Shown here piece by piece: positions 7,251 to 15,090 of a stretch of 34,852 nucleotides of DNA. Under the pieces are notes generated by a model. That model was not told where the DNA came from and searched no databases. It saw only the letters and a list, made by a program, of their open reading frames with translations. Position 1 is the stretch's first letter. Each line of letters begins with the position of its first letter. The stretch covers positions 1-34,852 of the forward strand of contig CAJUPG010000012.1 in the NCBI GenBank assembly GCA_910588455.1, written 5' to 3'. The translations under genes and the position numbers were made by a program. This DNA is from an uncultured Oscillospiraceae bacterium. Lineage in GTDB: Bacteria; Bacillota; Clostridia; Oscillospirales; Oscillospiraceae.

Positions 7251-8726
7251 TCATTTTGCCTTGTGGGCGATCTCGTTTTCTTCCTTCTCGTAGAAGATGT
7301 GGAAATCCGGGTCCGGTTTTCCCTGTCCCAGGTAGCGGGCCTTGTAGTCCCGCAGCAGGGACGAGAATTTGGGGGTCAGGATCAGCAGGGCCACGATATT
7401 GGCGAAGATGGGTAGGGCCGTGCCGAAATCGGAGAACAGCCATACAGTGGTGCCCGGGTAACCCATGTACACCGCGATGTAAACCATCGCCAGGCTGGGA
7501 ATGGGATAGGTCCATTTGTAGAAGGTCAAAATCGCGTTTTTCAGCTTGGATTCGCCCACCAGATACCGGACTACCACTTCCATCTGGGCGTAAATGCCGC
7601 TGGAGGTGGTCAAGCCGAACAGGAACACGCCCAGGGCCAGAGCAATGCGGCCGAAGGAGCCGATGCCGGTCTCAAAGGCGGCCAGGGTCAGGGTCGCGCC
7701 GTCCAGACCGCTGCTCCACTGGCCGGTGCACAGAATCACCAGACAGGTGATGGTGCAGATGACAAAGGTGTCCATAAAGACCTCAAAGACGCCCATAAGA
7801 CCCTGCTTAATGGGATGGTCCACCTTGGCGGTGGCGTGGATCATGGGGGCGGAGCCCCAGCCGGCCTCGTTGGAGAACACGGAACGGGCCATACCGGTTT
7901 TGATGGCCAGGGAGATGGAAGCGCCCATAAAGCCGCCCAGGGCCGCCGTGCCGGTGAACGCGCTCTGGAAAATCAGGCCGATCACGCCGGGAATGGCGGG
8001 GGCGTTGCGGGCGATAATGAACAGTCCCGCCCCCAGATAGAAGATGCACATAAAGGGCACCAGCTTGGAGGCGAACCGGCCCACGGATTTCAGCCCGCCG
8101 CTGATCAGCACGTACAGGGCCAGGGTGTATACGATACCCACAGGAATCATGCCGATCTCGAAGGTGTTGCCCACCGCCTCGGCCACGGTATAGGTCTGGA
8201 TGTTGATGAAGTAGCCCAGCAGGAAGCCAAAGGCGAACAGGGCGCTGAGGATTTTGAAGATGACCTTCAGGTTCAGCTCTGTGCCGATGCCTTTTTTCAT
8301 GTAGTAGTTGGGGCCGCCATAGGCCTCATTGTTCTGGTCCTTGGAGCGGTAGTGCACAGCCAGGGTGATTTCCGACATTTTGATAATCATGCCGAACAGA
8401 CCGGCCACCCACATCCAGAACACCGCGCCCGGGCCGCCCACCGCGATGGCGGAGGCTACGCCGCCGATGTTGCCCACACCGATGGTCGTGCCCAGCGCGG
8501 TGCTCATGGCCTCCAGGGGGGAGAGCACGCCGGTGTCATTTTTGTCCGCCTCCTCCTTGCCGAATATGCTGCGGAACGCGTGCTTCATGGCGGTTCCGAA
8601 GCCCCGGAACTGGAAAAATCCCGTGCGGACCGTGATATAAAGGCCGGTGGCCAGAATCAACACCACCATGGGCAGGCCCCACATATAGTCCCAAATCAAT
8701 ACGGACATGAATTCCTCTAGGTTCAT
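7251..8726 (-). CDS. Alanine/glycine:cation symporter (AGCS family)
   Basis: A 491-aa integral membrane protein of the AGCS family (AlsT/AgcS type), which imports alanine, glycine or related small amino acids with Na+ or H+. Family signatures are visible: an N-terminal segment with TGLYITVRTGFFQFRGFG, the LSPLEAMSTALGTTIGVGNI(GG) block around residues 70-90, GGPGAVFWMW, YGGPNYYMKKG, and VFSNEAGWGSAP near residue 280. About ten hydrophobic segments are present. ATG at 8726 is chosen because GAGGAGG precedes it and the longer frame start at 8771 lies inside the upstream gene. It begins one base after the RocB-like stop (8728), so it is the third gene of that operon. It probably moves a substrate or product of the two enzymes. 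The substrate is not certain. Confidence 0.92.
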   Translation of the reverse strand: MNLEEFMSVLIWDYMWGLPMVVLILATGLYITVRTGFFQFRGFGTAMKHAFRSIFGKEEADKNDTGVLSPLEAMSTALGTTIGVGNIGGVASAIAVGGPGAVFWMWVAGLFGMIIKMSEITLAVHYRSKDQNNEAYGGPNYYMKKGIGTELNLKVIFKILSALFAFGFLLGYFINIQTYTVAEAVGNTFEIGMIPVGIVYTLALYVLISGGLKSVGRFASKLVPFMCIFYLGAGLFIIARNAPAIPGVIGLIFQSAFTGTAALGGFMGASISLAIKTGMARSVFSNEAGWGSAPMIHATAKVDHPIKQGLMGVFEVFMDTFVICTITCLVILCTGQWSSGLDGATLTLAAFETGIGSFGRIALALGVFLFGLTTSSGIYAQMEVVVRYLVGESKLKNAILTFYKWTYPIPSLAMVYIAVYMGYPGTTVWLFSDFGTALPIFANIVALLILTPKFSSLLRDYKARYLGQGKPDPDFHIFYEKEENEIAHKAK

Positions 8727-8727
8727 A

Positions 8728-10428
8728 TTAGTCCTCCTCTCTGCGCCGGTCAAAAATGGTTTCCAGGGCATATTGGATAATCCGGGGGGTGCGCTCGTAG
8801 AGATCCTGCTTGAGCACCCGCTCTGTCAGCTTGTGGAAGTCCTTGCCCCAGGGGCCGATGTTGATGCAGGGCATGGAAATCCGCTCGATGGCGGCGGCAG
8901 GGATGTCGTACAGCCGGCCAAACAGGGGCATGGAGCGCTTTAGGGAACGTATGATCTCCTGGCTGTCGGAGATGCTGGTGTAGCTCAAATCCGAGATGCC
9001 GGTATAGAAATACTCGGAGGCATACTCCTGGCCGAAGGCCGCCTTGGTAAACTCGTTGAGCGTCCGGTCCAGGGTCCGGACCGCCGGGTCCAGGTCGTTT
9101 AAAAACAGATTGGCCACATTGGGGTAGTAGGGCGGGATCAGCCCGAACACCACCCGGGGGGACAGATCGTCGATGTAGTTGTACACAAAGTCCACCAGGG
9201 AGAAGTTGCACTCCAGCAGGGTGATCCGGCTTTGGGCCAGCTCCTGCTCCAGACGCTTGATTTCCGCCTCATACTCCTGCCGGAACAGCTGGCCGTATTT
9301 GCTCTCCGCCTCCTGATACAGCGCGGCAAAGTCCACCACGTTCGTCCGCCAGGGCAGGGTTTTGGGGGGCTGGCCGGTGGTTTTCAAAAACCGGGCGCAG
9401 CTGGCGTCCATCTGCTCCACAATCGCGTCGAAGCTCTCCTCACAGATGGCCCGGACCTTGCGCAGGATGCTGGCGGGGGTCTGGTTCAGCGTCAGAATGC
9501 TGAAGCACCCTGTTACCGCCAGAGGCATGGACACGTCGTATTTGATTTTCCGGTCCCGGAGGTACAGCCAGGTAGGCGGCGGAGCCGCCTCCGTGCCCAC
9601 TACGTCGGACAGATCCAGATTGAGCTCTGTACGCCGGACAATTTCGCTCATCAGGTTCAGGGGGTTAAAGCCCTCGAAAACCTTGCCCACATGGGCCAGG
9701 GAGCCCCGGACATAGACAAAGGGCATCAGCTTTCCCACAGACCCCAGGGAAAATACCCCCTTCTCCGGGTCCTTGCGCTGGTGGGGCTCCGAATTGATCA
9801 TCAGCCGGTAGCGCAGGCCGTACTTTTCCTGAAACTCCGCCAGCAGCAGCACCGCCGCCCGCATTCCCGCCGACAGATTTTCCTCATCGGGCACGGACAG
9901 GACAATCAGCGTTCCCGGCAGGGCGGCAGGGTCCCGCTGCACCAGCTGGCTGTACCGGTTGAGCAGGGCCATCTGGATAGACCCGCCCCCCTTCATATCG
10001 CATACGCCCCGTCCGAACAGGTAGCCTCCCCCATCCAGGTCGGACTGTACCGGCGGGGGCAGGGAGTCCCGCAGGCGTAATAGCTCCTGCTCCAGCTCGT
10101 CCGGCGAGAAGGCTAGGGGCTTGAGGAGCTTGAAGTCCTCTACGGTGACCACGTCACAGTGGTGGACAAAGACCACGGTATCCGGCCCCTCTCCCCGGAC
10201 CATCGCGAAGGCGGCCGCACGGCCGAAGGGGTCGTCCGGAATGGGATAGCGGCCGGCATAGTCCGGATGGGCCTGCCAGTAGGGCTGCTGCCGGAAGTAC
10301 TGGAGAAAATATTCTTCCGCGCACTTCTCCGCCGGGGAATAGGTGATGCTCTCCGCCTTAATATAGCCGTATAAGATTTCCTGAATCTCCCGGCCGATTC
10401 CGTCCAGAATTGGTTCGTGATCTGTCAT
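8728..10428 (-). CDS. rocB: RocB-like M20 family hydrolase
   Basis: A 566-aa member of the RocB branch of M20 zinc hydrolases, the same length as Bacillus subtilis RocB, an arginine-utilisation protein whose reaction has not been shown. Visible metal and catalytic motifs: HHCD (H90, D92), GRGVCDMKGG (D144) and PDEEN (E182-E183), plus a C-terminal INIGPWGKDFHKLTERV supplying a further His. It is much longer than ordinary M20 peptidases because of an inserted middle region (about 200-480). ATG at 10428 lies 4 nt after the amidinohydrolase stop with only a weak ribosome site, so translation is probably coupled. Its place beside an arginine-deiminase-like enzyme agrees with a role in breaking down arginine or a guanidino/amide derivative. 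A second, distinct RocB-like gene is at 18174-19826. Confidence 0.85.
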   Translation of the reverse strand: MTDHEPILDGIGREIQEILYGYIKAESITYSPAEKCAEEYFLQYFRQQPYWQAHPDYAGRYPIPDDPFGRAAAFAMVRGEGPDTVVFVHHCDVVTVEDFKLLKPLAFSPDELEQELLRLRDSLPPPVQSDLDGGGYLFGRGVCDMKGGGSIQMALLNRYSQLVQRDPAALPGTLIVLSVPDEENLSAGMRAAVLLLAEFQEKYGLRYRLMINSEPHQRKDPEKGVFSLGSVGKLMPFVYVRGSLAHVGKVFEGFNPLNLMSEIVRRTELNLDLSDVVGTEAAPPPTWLYLRDRKIKYDVSMPLAVTGCFSILTLNQTPASILRKVRAICEESFDAIVEQMDASCARFLKTTGQPPKTLPWRTNVVDFAALYQEAESKYGQLFRQEYEAEIKRLEQELAQSRITLLECNFSLVDFVYNYIDDLSPRVVFGLIPPYYPNVANLFLNDLDPAVRTLDRTLNEFTKAAFGQEYASEYFYTGISDLSYTSISDSQEIIRSLKRSMPLFGRLYDIPAAAIERISMPCINIGPWGKDFHKLTERVLKQDLYERTPRIIQYALETIFDRRREED

Positions 10429-10432
10429 AGCG

Positions 10433-11308
10433 TTACACCCGGTGCAGGGGGCAGGTCAGACAGGTGGGGCCTCCGGTGCCCCGGAAGGACAGTTCCTTGC
10501 CCTCATAGGTGTATACCGTAACGCCGGCTGCCTCCACCTTCTGCTTGATGTCCGGACAGCCGTCAATCAGCACGCACTTGCCCGGGGCCAGCGCCAGCAG
10601 GTTGGAGCCCAGATAGTCGTACTCCTGATCGTTGCACTCAATGAGCTGAATTCCCTTTTCCAGCAGATATTCCCGGAAGAACACCGGCATATATTTGGAA
10701 TATACCACCGCCTTGTCCGTATCCACAAAGCTGATAATGCTCATCAGATGCAGGCAGCAGTCCACCCCGTCGCCGTGGGGCATGGGCACAATGATGTATT
10801 CGTCAATCAGGTCCCGGGTCAGCTCTTTAAACTGGCGGATTCCTTCGTCGTTGGTGCGGTAGCCCCGGCCAATGGCCACCGTTTTCTCATCAATCCAGAG
10901 AACGTCGCCGCCTTCCATTTTCCCCGGCGGGGTGATGTGGCCCAGCGTGGGAATCCCGATGCTCTCCAGATATGCCTGAGTGGCCTGATATTCCCGGCTG
11001 CGCAGCTCTTTCCCCATGGGGAAGTAGATTGCGCCCTTCCGGGTGATTTTCAAGGGGTCGTGGGTGTAAATGGAGTCCAGGCCGGTGCGGCCGTCCTGGG
11101 GGAGATAGAAAACCTGCTCCACATTGTCCTGAATGATCTTTTCAAAGGCGTTGTACTCCTCCAGAACCTTTTGGTAATCAGGACAGCCGAAATAGCGGAA
11201 TTCCTCCCAGGTTTTGTCCAGATTTTCCTGGCTGATAAAGGCCTGTTCCGGGCGTTTGAGCAGGATGGCCTCCACCTTTCCCACCATCGATTGGCAGCCG
11301 TACTTCAT
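10433..11308 (-). CDS. Amidinohydrolase of the DDAH/arginine deiminase superfamily
   Basis: A 291-aa cytosolic enzyme with the layout of dimethylarginine dimethylaminohydrolase-type proteins in the guanidino-group-modifying superfamily, which attack the guanidinium carbon with a cysteine. Visible: EGGD at 132-135 (Glu132), DCCLHLMS with His187 as general base, and the nucleophile Cys283 in GTGGPTCLTCPL. The Glu-His-Cys order and spacing fit bacterial DDAH. Likely substrates are arginine, a methylated arginine or another guanidino acid, giving citrulline or an ureido product. ATG at 11308 is chosen over ATG at 11323 because GGAGGT lies 7 nt before the former and overlaps the latter. It is the first gene of the operon with RocB-like and AGCS genes, directly downstream of the 36-bp palindrome, and divergent from a GntR gene. 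Confidence 0.85.
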   Translation of the reverse strand: MKYGCQSMVGKVEAILLKRPEQAFISQENLDKTWEEFRYFGCPDYQKVLEEYNAFEKIIQDNVEQVFYLPQDGRTGLDSIYTHDPLKITRKGAIYFPMGKELRSREYQATQAYLESIGIPTLGHITPPGKMEGGDVLWIDEKTVAIGRGYRTNDEGIRQFKELTRDLIDEYIIVPMPHGDGVDCCLHLMSIISFVDTDKAVVYSKYMPVFFREYLLEKGIQLIECNDQEYDYLGSNLLALAPGKCVLIDGCPDIKQKVEAAGVTVYTYEGKELSFRGTGGPTCLTCPLHRV

Positions 11309-11338
11309 ATAAGTGACCTCCATTCAAATCATTTTTCT

Positions 11339-11374
11339 AGTGCACAATATATTGCATACAATATATTGTGCACT
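11339..11374. promoter_or_regulatory. 36-bp palindromic operator between gntR and amidinohydrolase operon
   Basis: AGTGCACAATATATTG (11339-11354) and its exact reverse complement (11359-11374) are separated by CATA. Each arm contains CAATATATTG, itself a perfect 10-bp palindrome, and the two copies lie 14 bp apart centre to centre. This suggests a site for two repressor dimers. The neighbouring GntR/FCD regulator at 11527 is the obvious candidate. The site is 31 nt upstream of the amidinohydrolase ATG, so binding would block that operon. Confidence 0.85.
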
Positions 11375-11468
11375 CATTATCCCACAGAGCTCCGCAAAAT
11401 GCAAGCAATTTTAGTGGCTCTGCAAAAAGTTTGTAAAATTAGTATAGCCAAGGCCGTTAAATTTGTGA

Positions 11469-11479
11469 TATATTATAAT
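11469..11479 (+). promoter_or_regulatory. Probable -10 region of the gntR gene
   Basis: TATATTATAAT holds an extended -10 (TGA then TATATT, 11466-11474) overlapping a consensus TATAAT (11474-11479), about 45 nt before the GTG start. No good -35 box is seen at the right distance. A short hairpin, GGTGCGG/CCGCACC with a 6-nt loop (11489-11508), lies in the predicted leader just before the ribosome site. Confidence 0.5.
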
Positions 11480-11526
11480 TATCTCGGGGGTGCGGCCCGG
11501 TCCGCACCTGCACAGGAGGAATGGAA

Positions 11527-12174
11527 GTGGAAGGATACCTTTCTCTGAAGGATCACGTATACAACTATATTTCCGAGCAGATCAACATTGGCGGGATGAA
11601 GCCCGGCGACAAAATCAATGAGATTCAGGTCAGCGAGGTGCTGCACATCAGCCGCACCCCGGTCCGGGAGGCGCTGATGCAGCTGGCCTCCGACGGCTAC
11701 CTGGATAACCTGCCCCGCAAGGGCTTCCGCGTGAAAAATCTGGATATTGCAACGGTACGGCAGCTGTATGAAATCATCGGCACTCTGGATGGGCGGGCTG
11801 CCAGTCTTTGCGTGGGCGTGATCACGGAGGAGCATCTCGCCAAGATGGAATTTTTGGCCCAGTCCATGAACGCCGCCATCAACGCGGGGCTTGGGGACAA
11901 ATATTACGAGCTCCAGGTGGAGTTTCACGACGTCTATCTGCAATGCTGTCCCAACCAGGAATTTGAACGGCTGCTGAAGCGGCTGAAGAATAATTTTATT
12001 CGGAAATATTATCTCTTTGAAAATCCGGAAAACGAGATGCAGGTGCTGAAGGACACCAACGGCCAGCATTTTGAAATGATCCGGCTGTTTCGGGAGCGGC
12101 GGGCAGAGGAGCTGGAGCAATACATCCGCGATGTACACTGGAACAGTAAAAAGGCAAAGTTTGACGCGATCTGA
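11527..12174 (+). CDS. GntR family regulator, FCD (FadR-like) type
   Basis: A 215-aa DNA-binding regulator. The N-terminal winged helix spans about residues 1-70 with the GntR signature around VSEVLHISRTPVREALMQL, followed by an all-helical FCD ligand domain (about 78-200) with metal- and ligand-site type histidines in EFHDVYL and GQHFEMI. GTG at 11527 is preferred over ATG at 11521: AGGAGG (11514-11519) is only one base before the ATG but 7 nt before the GTG. It is divergent from the amidinohydrolase/RocB/AGCS operon, with a perfect 36-bp palindrome between, so it probably represses that operon in the absence of its inducer, a guanidino or amino acid. A two-way terminator follows. Confidence 0.9.
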   Translation: MEGYLSLKDHVYNYISEQINIGGMKPGDKINEIQVSEVLHISRTPVREALMQLASDGYLDNLPRKGFRVKNLDIATVRQLYEIIGTLDGRAASLCVGVITEEHLAKMEFLAQSMNAAINAGLGDKYYELQVEFHDVYLQCCPNQEFERLLKRLKNNFIRKYYLFENPENEMQVLKDTNGQHFEMIRLFRERRAEELEQYIRDVHWNSKKAKFDAI

Positions 12175-12202
12175 TGCCCGGGCGCGGCGATTCGCCCGGC
12201 GA

Positions 12203-12238
12203 AAAACCCCCGCCGGTTTTCTGCCGGCGGGGGTTTTC
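12203..12238. terminator. Bidirectional terminator between gntR and CoA-transferase gene
   Basis: AAAACCCCCGCCGG (12203-12216), 7-nt loop, CCGGCGGGGGTTTT (12224-12237). Runs of A and T flank the stem so it works on both strands, serving the plus-strand gntR (stop 12174) and the minus-strand CoA-transferase operon (stop 12257). Confidence 0.88.
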
Positions 12239-12256
12239 GTATCCAAAAGGCTGAAA

Positions 12257-13579
12257 TCAGAAGAAATTTTCCTGGGCATATTTGGTGAGCTCCTCCCGGA
12301 AGTCCGGGTGGGCCACGGAAATCATGGCCTGGGCCCGCTCCAGCACAGACAGCCCGGACAGCTTTACCACGCCGTATTCCGTAGCCACGTACTGGATCAT
12401 GGTCCGGGGGGCGGAAACGGTGCTTCCGCCGGGAATCGCGGGCAGGATATTGGATTTGCGCTCCCCATCCTTGGTCACCCGGGAGGCGTTCATGCAGATG
12501 AAGCCCTTTCCGCCCTGGGAGCGGAACGCCCCTTCCAAAAAGTCCATCTGCCCGCCGATGCCGGACAGCTGCCGGGTACCGGCGGACTCGCCGTTCTCCT
12601 GGCCCATCAGGTCCAGCTGCACGCCGCCGTTGATGCTGATGAAATTTTTCATCTCCGCCATCCGGTAGGGATTGTGGACATAGTCCAGGTCCCCCGGGTG
12701 GAAGAGCTGGGGCTCCGCGTCCAGCCAGTCATACAGCTCCTGGGAACCCATCGCCAGATTCCAGGTGGACAGCCCCGCGTCCAGCTCTTTCCGGGCGTTG
12801 GTCAGCTTCCCCGCCCGGTGCAGGGCCAGAAACGCGTCGCTGATGGTGCCGGTGTGACAGCCGATGTCCTTTAAATCCGACTGGGCAATCATATTGGCCA
12901 CGGTGAAGGGCACGCCCCCCACCCCCAGGGACAGCACCGCCCCGTCGGGAATCTCCGCCACCACCAGCCGGGCGATCTTCCGGTCAGTTTCCGACGCCTC
13001 CTTGTAATTGCGCACCGGCAGGGGCTCGTGCTCCCCCTCCACAATGTAGTCCGCTTCCGACAGATGGACCCGGTGGGAGCCGTCCACCCCCTGGAGCCGG
13101 GGCAGCCGCTCGTTGATCTCAAACACCACCGTGCGGGCATTTTCAAAGATGGTCCGCCAGGCGTAATTGCCGATGCCCAGGCCGCAGTAGCCCTGTTCAT
13201 CGGGCCTGGAGACCGGCACAAAGGCCACATCCACCCGGATGTGCCGCCGGTACAGCTCCGGCAGGGAGCGCAGCATCACCGGCAGAAATTTTACCAGGCC
13301 CCGGCTTTGCAGCTTGCGCTCATAGTCGCCGATGTGCCAGCTGTAATAGGTAAAGGCGCTCTGCTCCGGGTCCTGCTCCACCACCTCGATCCGGGGCCGG
13401 ATCACCAGACCGCCCCGAATTTTAACGTCCTTCAGTTCCTCTTTCCGTCCTGCCAGAGCTCGGTCCAGCAGCTCCGGAAACCCGGCCCCAAAGCCGTAAT
13501 CCACCCAGTCCCCGGAGCGCACCGCCTTGGCGGCGGCCTGCTCCGGCGTGACAAATTTATCGCGGTATTCCTGTATCAT
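12257..13579 (-). CDS. Acyl-CoA transferase/hydrolase (4-hydroxybutyrate CoA-transferase family) lacking the usual catalytic Glu
   Basis: A 440-aa member of the acetyl-CoA hydrolase/transferase family (AbfT, butyryl-CoA:acetate transferase). Visible blocks: SLGVGGVPFTVAN (about 227-239), the active-site segment IGCHTGTISDAF (about 239-250), SGIGGQMDFLEGA (about 347-359, oxyanion/CoA loop) and the C-terminal VATEYGVVKL and ISVAHPDFREEL. Known family members read IH(S/T)EM at the active-site segment, with Glu as the nucleophile that forms the glutamyl-CoA intermediate. Here that residue is Gly244 (codon 12848-12850). The rest is well conserved and the frame intact, so it is not a decayed copy. 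ATG at 13579 follows AGGAGGAG. It is the last gene of the aminotransferase/acylating dehydrogenase operon and would pass CoA from the acyl product to acetate, or hydrolyse it. Confidence 0.88.
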   Translation of the reverse strand: MIQEYRDKFVTPEQAAAKAVRSGDWVDYGFGAGFPELLDRALAGRKEELKDVKIRGGLVIRPRIEVVEQDPEQSAFTYYSWHIGDYERKLQSRGLVKFLPVMLRSLPELYRRHIRVDVAFVPVSRPDEQGYCGLGIGNYAWRTIFENARTVVFEINERLPRLQGVDGSHRVHLSEADYIVEGEHEPLPVRNYKEASETDRKIARLVVAEIPDGAVLSLGVGGVPFTVANMIAQSDLKDIGCHTGTISDAFLALHRAGKLTNARKELDAGLSTWNLAMGSQELYDWLDAEPQLFHPGDLDYVHNPYRMAEMKNFISINGGVQLDLMGQENGESAGTRQLSGIGGQMDFLEGAFRSQGGKGFICMNASRVTKDGERKSNILPAIPGGSTVSAPRTMIQYVATEYGVVKLSGLSVLERAQAMISVAHPDFREELTKYAQENFF

Positions 13580-13621
13580 AGTAACTCCTCCTGGTATCTT
13601 GTTTAAGGTAAGGATATACCA

Positions 13622-13657
13622 ACAGCTCCTCGCCGTCAAGTGGCGGCGGGGAGCTGT
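13622..13657. other. Hairpin between aldehyde dehydrogenase and CoA-transferase genes
   Basis: ACAGCTCCTCGCCG (13622-13635) pairs with CGGCGGGGAGCTGT (13644-13657) with a single imperfect pair and an 8-nt loop. It sits in a 114-nt gap inside the minus-strand operon. No T run follows on the minus strand, so it is more likely an RNA-processing or stability element than a terminator. Confidence 0.6.
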
Positions 13658-13693
13658 CAGCTATATGAAGAGAGAGAGGTTTGGTGAGGGGAA

Positions 13694-15061
13694 TCAGGCC
13701 CAGATTTCCTCGTCGGAGGGGACGTACATACCCGGGACCTTGTAGGAAATGCGGCTCACGTTCATCAGATGGGTGTACCACAGGTTCTCGCTGATGATGT
13801 TGTTGCCCCAGGTGCCGCAGCCCAGGGTGGTGGTGGGATTCAGGCCGTTATCCATCGCGCCGCCCAGAGCGGTGCCGCCCACCTGATTGACCGCATAGCG
13901 GGAAACGTTGACCACGTTGGGTACGGCCTCAATGTGCTCGGTGGTATTGGAGTGGATCACAACGCTGTGGCCCATGCCCTCCATGGCCAGGTTGGCCCGG
14001 GCGATCTCCATACACTCGTCCCAGCTGTCGTACAGGAACAGCGCCAGCATGGGGAACAGCTTCTCCTTGGCCAGCACCTCGTCCTTGGCATAGCCCTTGG
14101 TGCAGCATACGATCACCTTGGCGTCGGCGGGCACGCCGGTCAAACCGGCCAGGTCCGCCATCTGCTGCACTGTGGTGCCGGTCCACTCCTTGTTGAACAC
14201 CCCGTCAGGGAAGGCGCTCTCCCGGACCTTGTCCGCATCCTCCTGGGCGCCCACATAGTACGCACCGTTGTTTTTGAGGGCGGCAATCATTTCATCGGCC
14301 TTGTCCCGGGGGCAGATTACGTTCTGCTCACAGGTGCACAGCACGCCGTTGTCAAAGGTACGGCCGGCGATGACCATCTTGGCCACCTCGTCATAGTCCA
14401 CGTCCCGGTCCACCAGAACCTGGACGTTGCCCTGGCCCACGCCGTAGACGGGCTTGCCGGAGGAATAGGCGGTTTTCACCAGGGCGGGGCCTCCGGTGCA
14501 GATGCACAGATCCACAGAGCGCATCAGGCCGGCGGACAGCTCCATGGTGGGCTCGGGGATAATCTGGATCAGGTTCTTGGGCATACCCAGCTCGTCCAGG
14601 GCCTTGTTCATCAGCTCCACCGTCCGCAGGCCCACTTTTTTGGCCCGGGGATGGGGGCAGATGATCACGGCGTTGCCGCATTTCAGGGAGCACATGGAGT
14701 TGTGCATGGGGTTAATCACCGGGTTGGTGGTGGCGGTGACGCAGCCCACCACGCCGATGGGCTTGGCCACCTTCATGATGCCGTTGACCTCGTCCCGCTC
14801 AATGATGCCGCGGCTCTTCTTGTCCTTCATCCGCCACCAGACGCTTTTGGACTTGTTGCGGCACTTGGCAATCTTGCTGTCCACCCGGCCCATCCGGGTC
14901 TCTTCCACGGCCATATTGGCCAGCTCGTCCGCATTGTCATACACGGCCTTGCCGATGGCCCGCACGGCCTTGTCCACGTCCTCCTGGGACAGCTGGGCAA
15001 AGGCCTGCTGGGCGGCCCGGGCGTTGGCCACTAATTCATTCAAATATTCCTGGGTATCCAC
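13694..15061 (-). CDS. CoA-acylating aldehyde dehydrogenase (succinate-semialdehyde/sulfoacetaldehyde dehydrogenase type)
   Basis: A 455-aa NAD(P)-dependent dehydrogenase that should oxidise an aldehyde to its acyl-CoA, resembling SucD and sulfoacetaldehyde dehydrogenase (acylating) more than ordinary aldehyde dehydrogenases. Visible: the AKPIGVVGCVTATTNP nucleotide-binding block (about 98-115), ICPHPRAKK (134-142), ICTGGPALV (187-195), KPVYGVGQGN (203-212) and the catalytic region GRTFDNGVLCTCEQ with Cys242. GTG at 15061 follows AGGAGG by 8 nt. It lies 29 nt after the aminotransferase stop and before the CoA-transferase, so it probably takes the semialdehyde made by the former. Succinate, malonate or glutarate semialdehyde and sulfoacetaldehyde are all possible substrates. 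Confidence 0.87.
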   Translation of the reverse strand: MDTQEYLNELVANARAAQQAFAQLSQEDVDKAVRAIGKAVYDNADELANMAVEETRMGRVDSKIAKCRNKSKSVWWRMKDKKSRGIIERDEVNGIMKVAKPIGVVGCVTATTNPVINPMHNSMCSLKCGNAVIICPHPRAKKVGLRTVELMNKALDELGMPKNLIQIIPEPTMELSAGLMRSVDLCICTGGPALVKTAYSSGKPVYGVGQGNVQVLVDRDVDYDEVAKMVIAGRTFDNGVLCTCEQNVICPRDKADEMIAALKNNGAYYVGAQEDADKVRESAFPDGVFNKEWTGTTVQQMADLAGLTGVPADAKVIVCCTKGYAKDEVLAKEKLFPMLALFLYDSWDECMEIARANLAMEGMGHSVVIHSNTTEHIEAVPNVVNVSRYAVNQVGGTALGGAMDNGLNPTTTLGCGTWGNNIISENLWYTHLMNVSRISYKVPGMYVPSDEEIWA

Positions 15062-15090
15062 TGCGACTACCTCCTAAACTTATAGATATT

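Noticed and set aside
11489..11508. Leader hairpin of gntR considered as a riboswitch
   Set aside because: Only a single 7-bp stem with no conserved junction or expression platform; too simple for any known riboswitch class.
11557..11564. GTATACAA inside the gntR coding region at 11527-12174, considered as a fourth operator
   Set aside because: Only about 10 of 15 bases match the GTATAC operator and it encodes part of the conserved winged-helix start; chance is likely.
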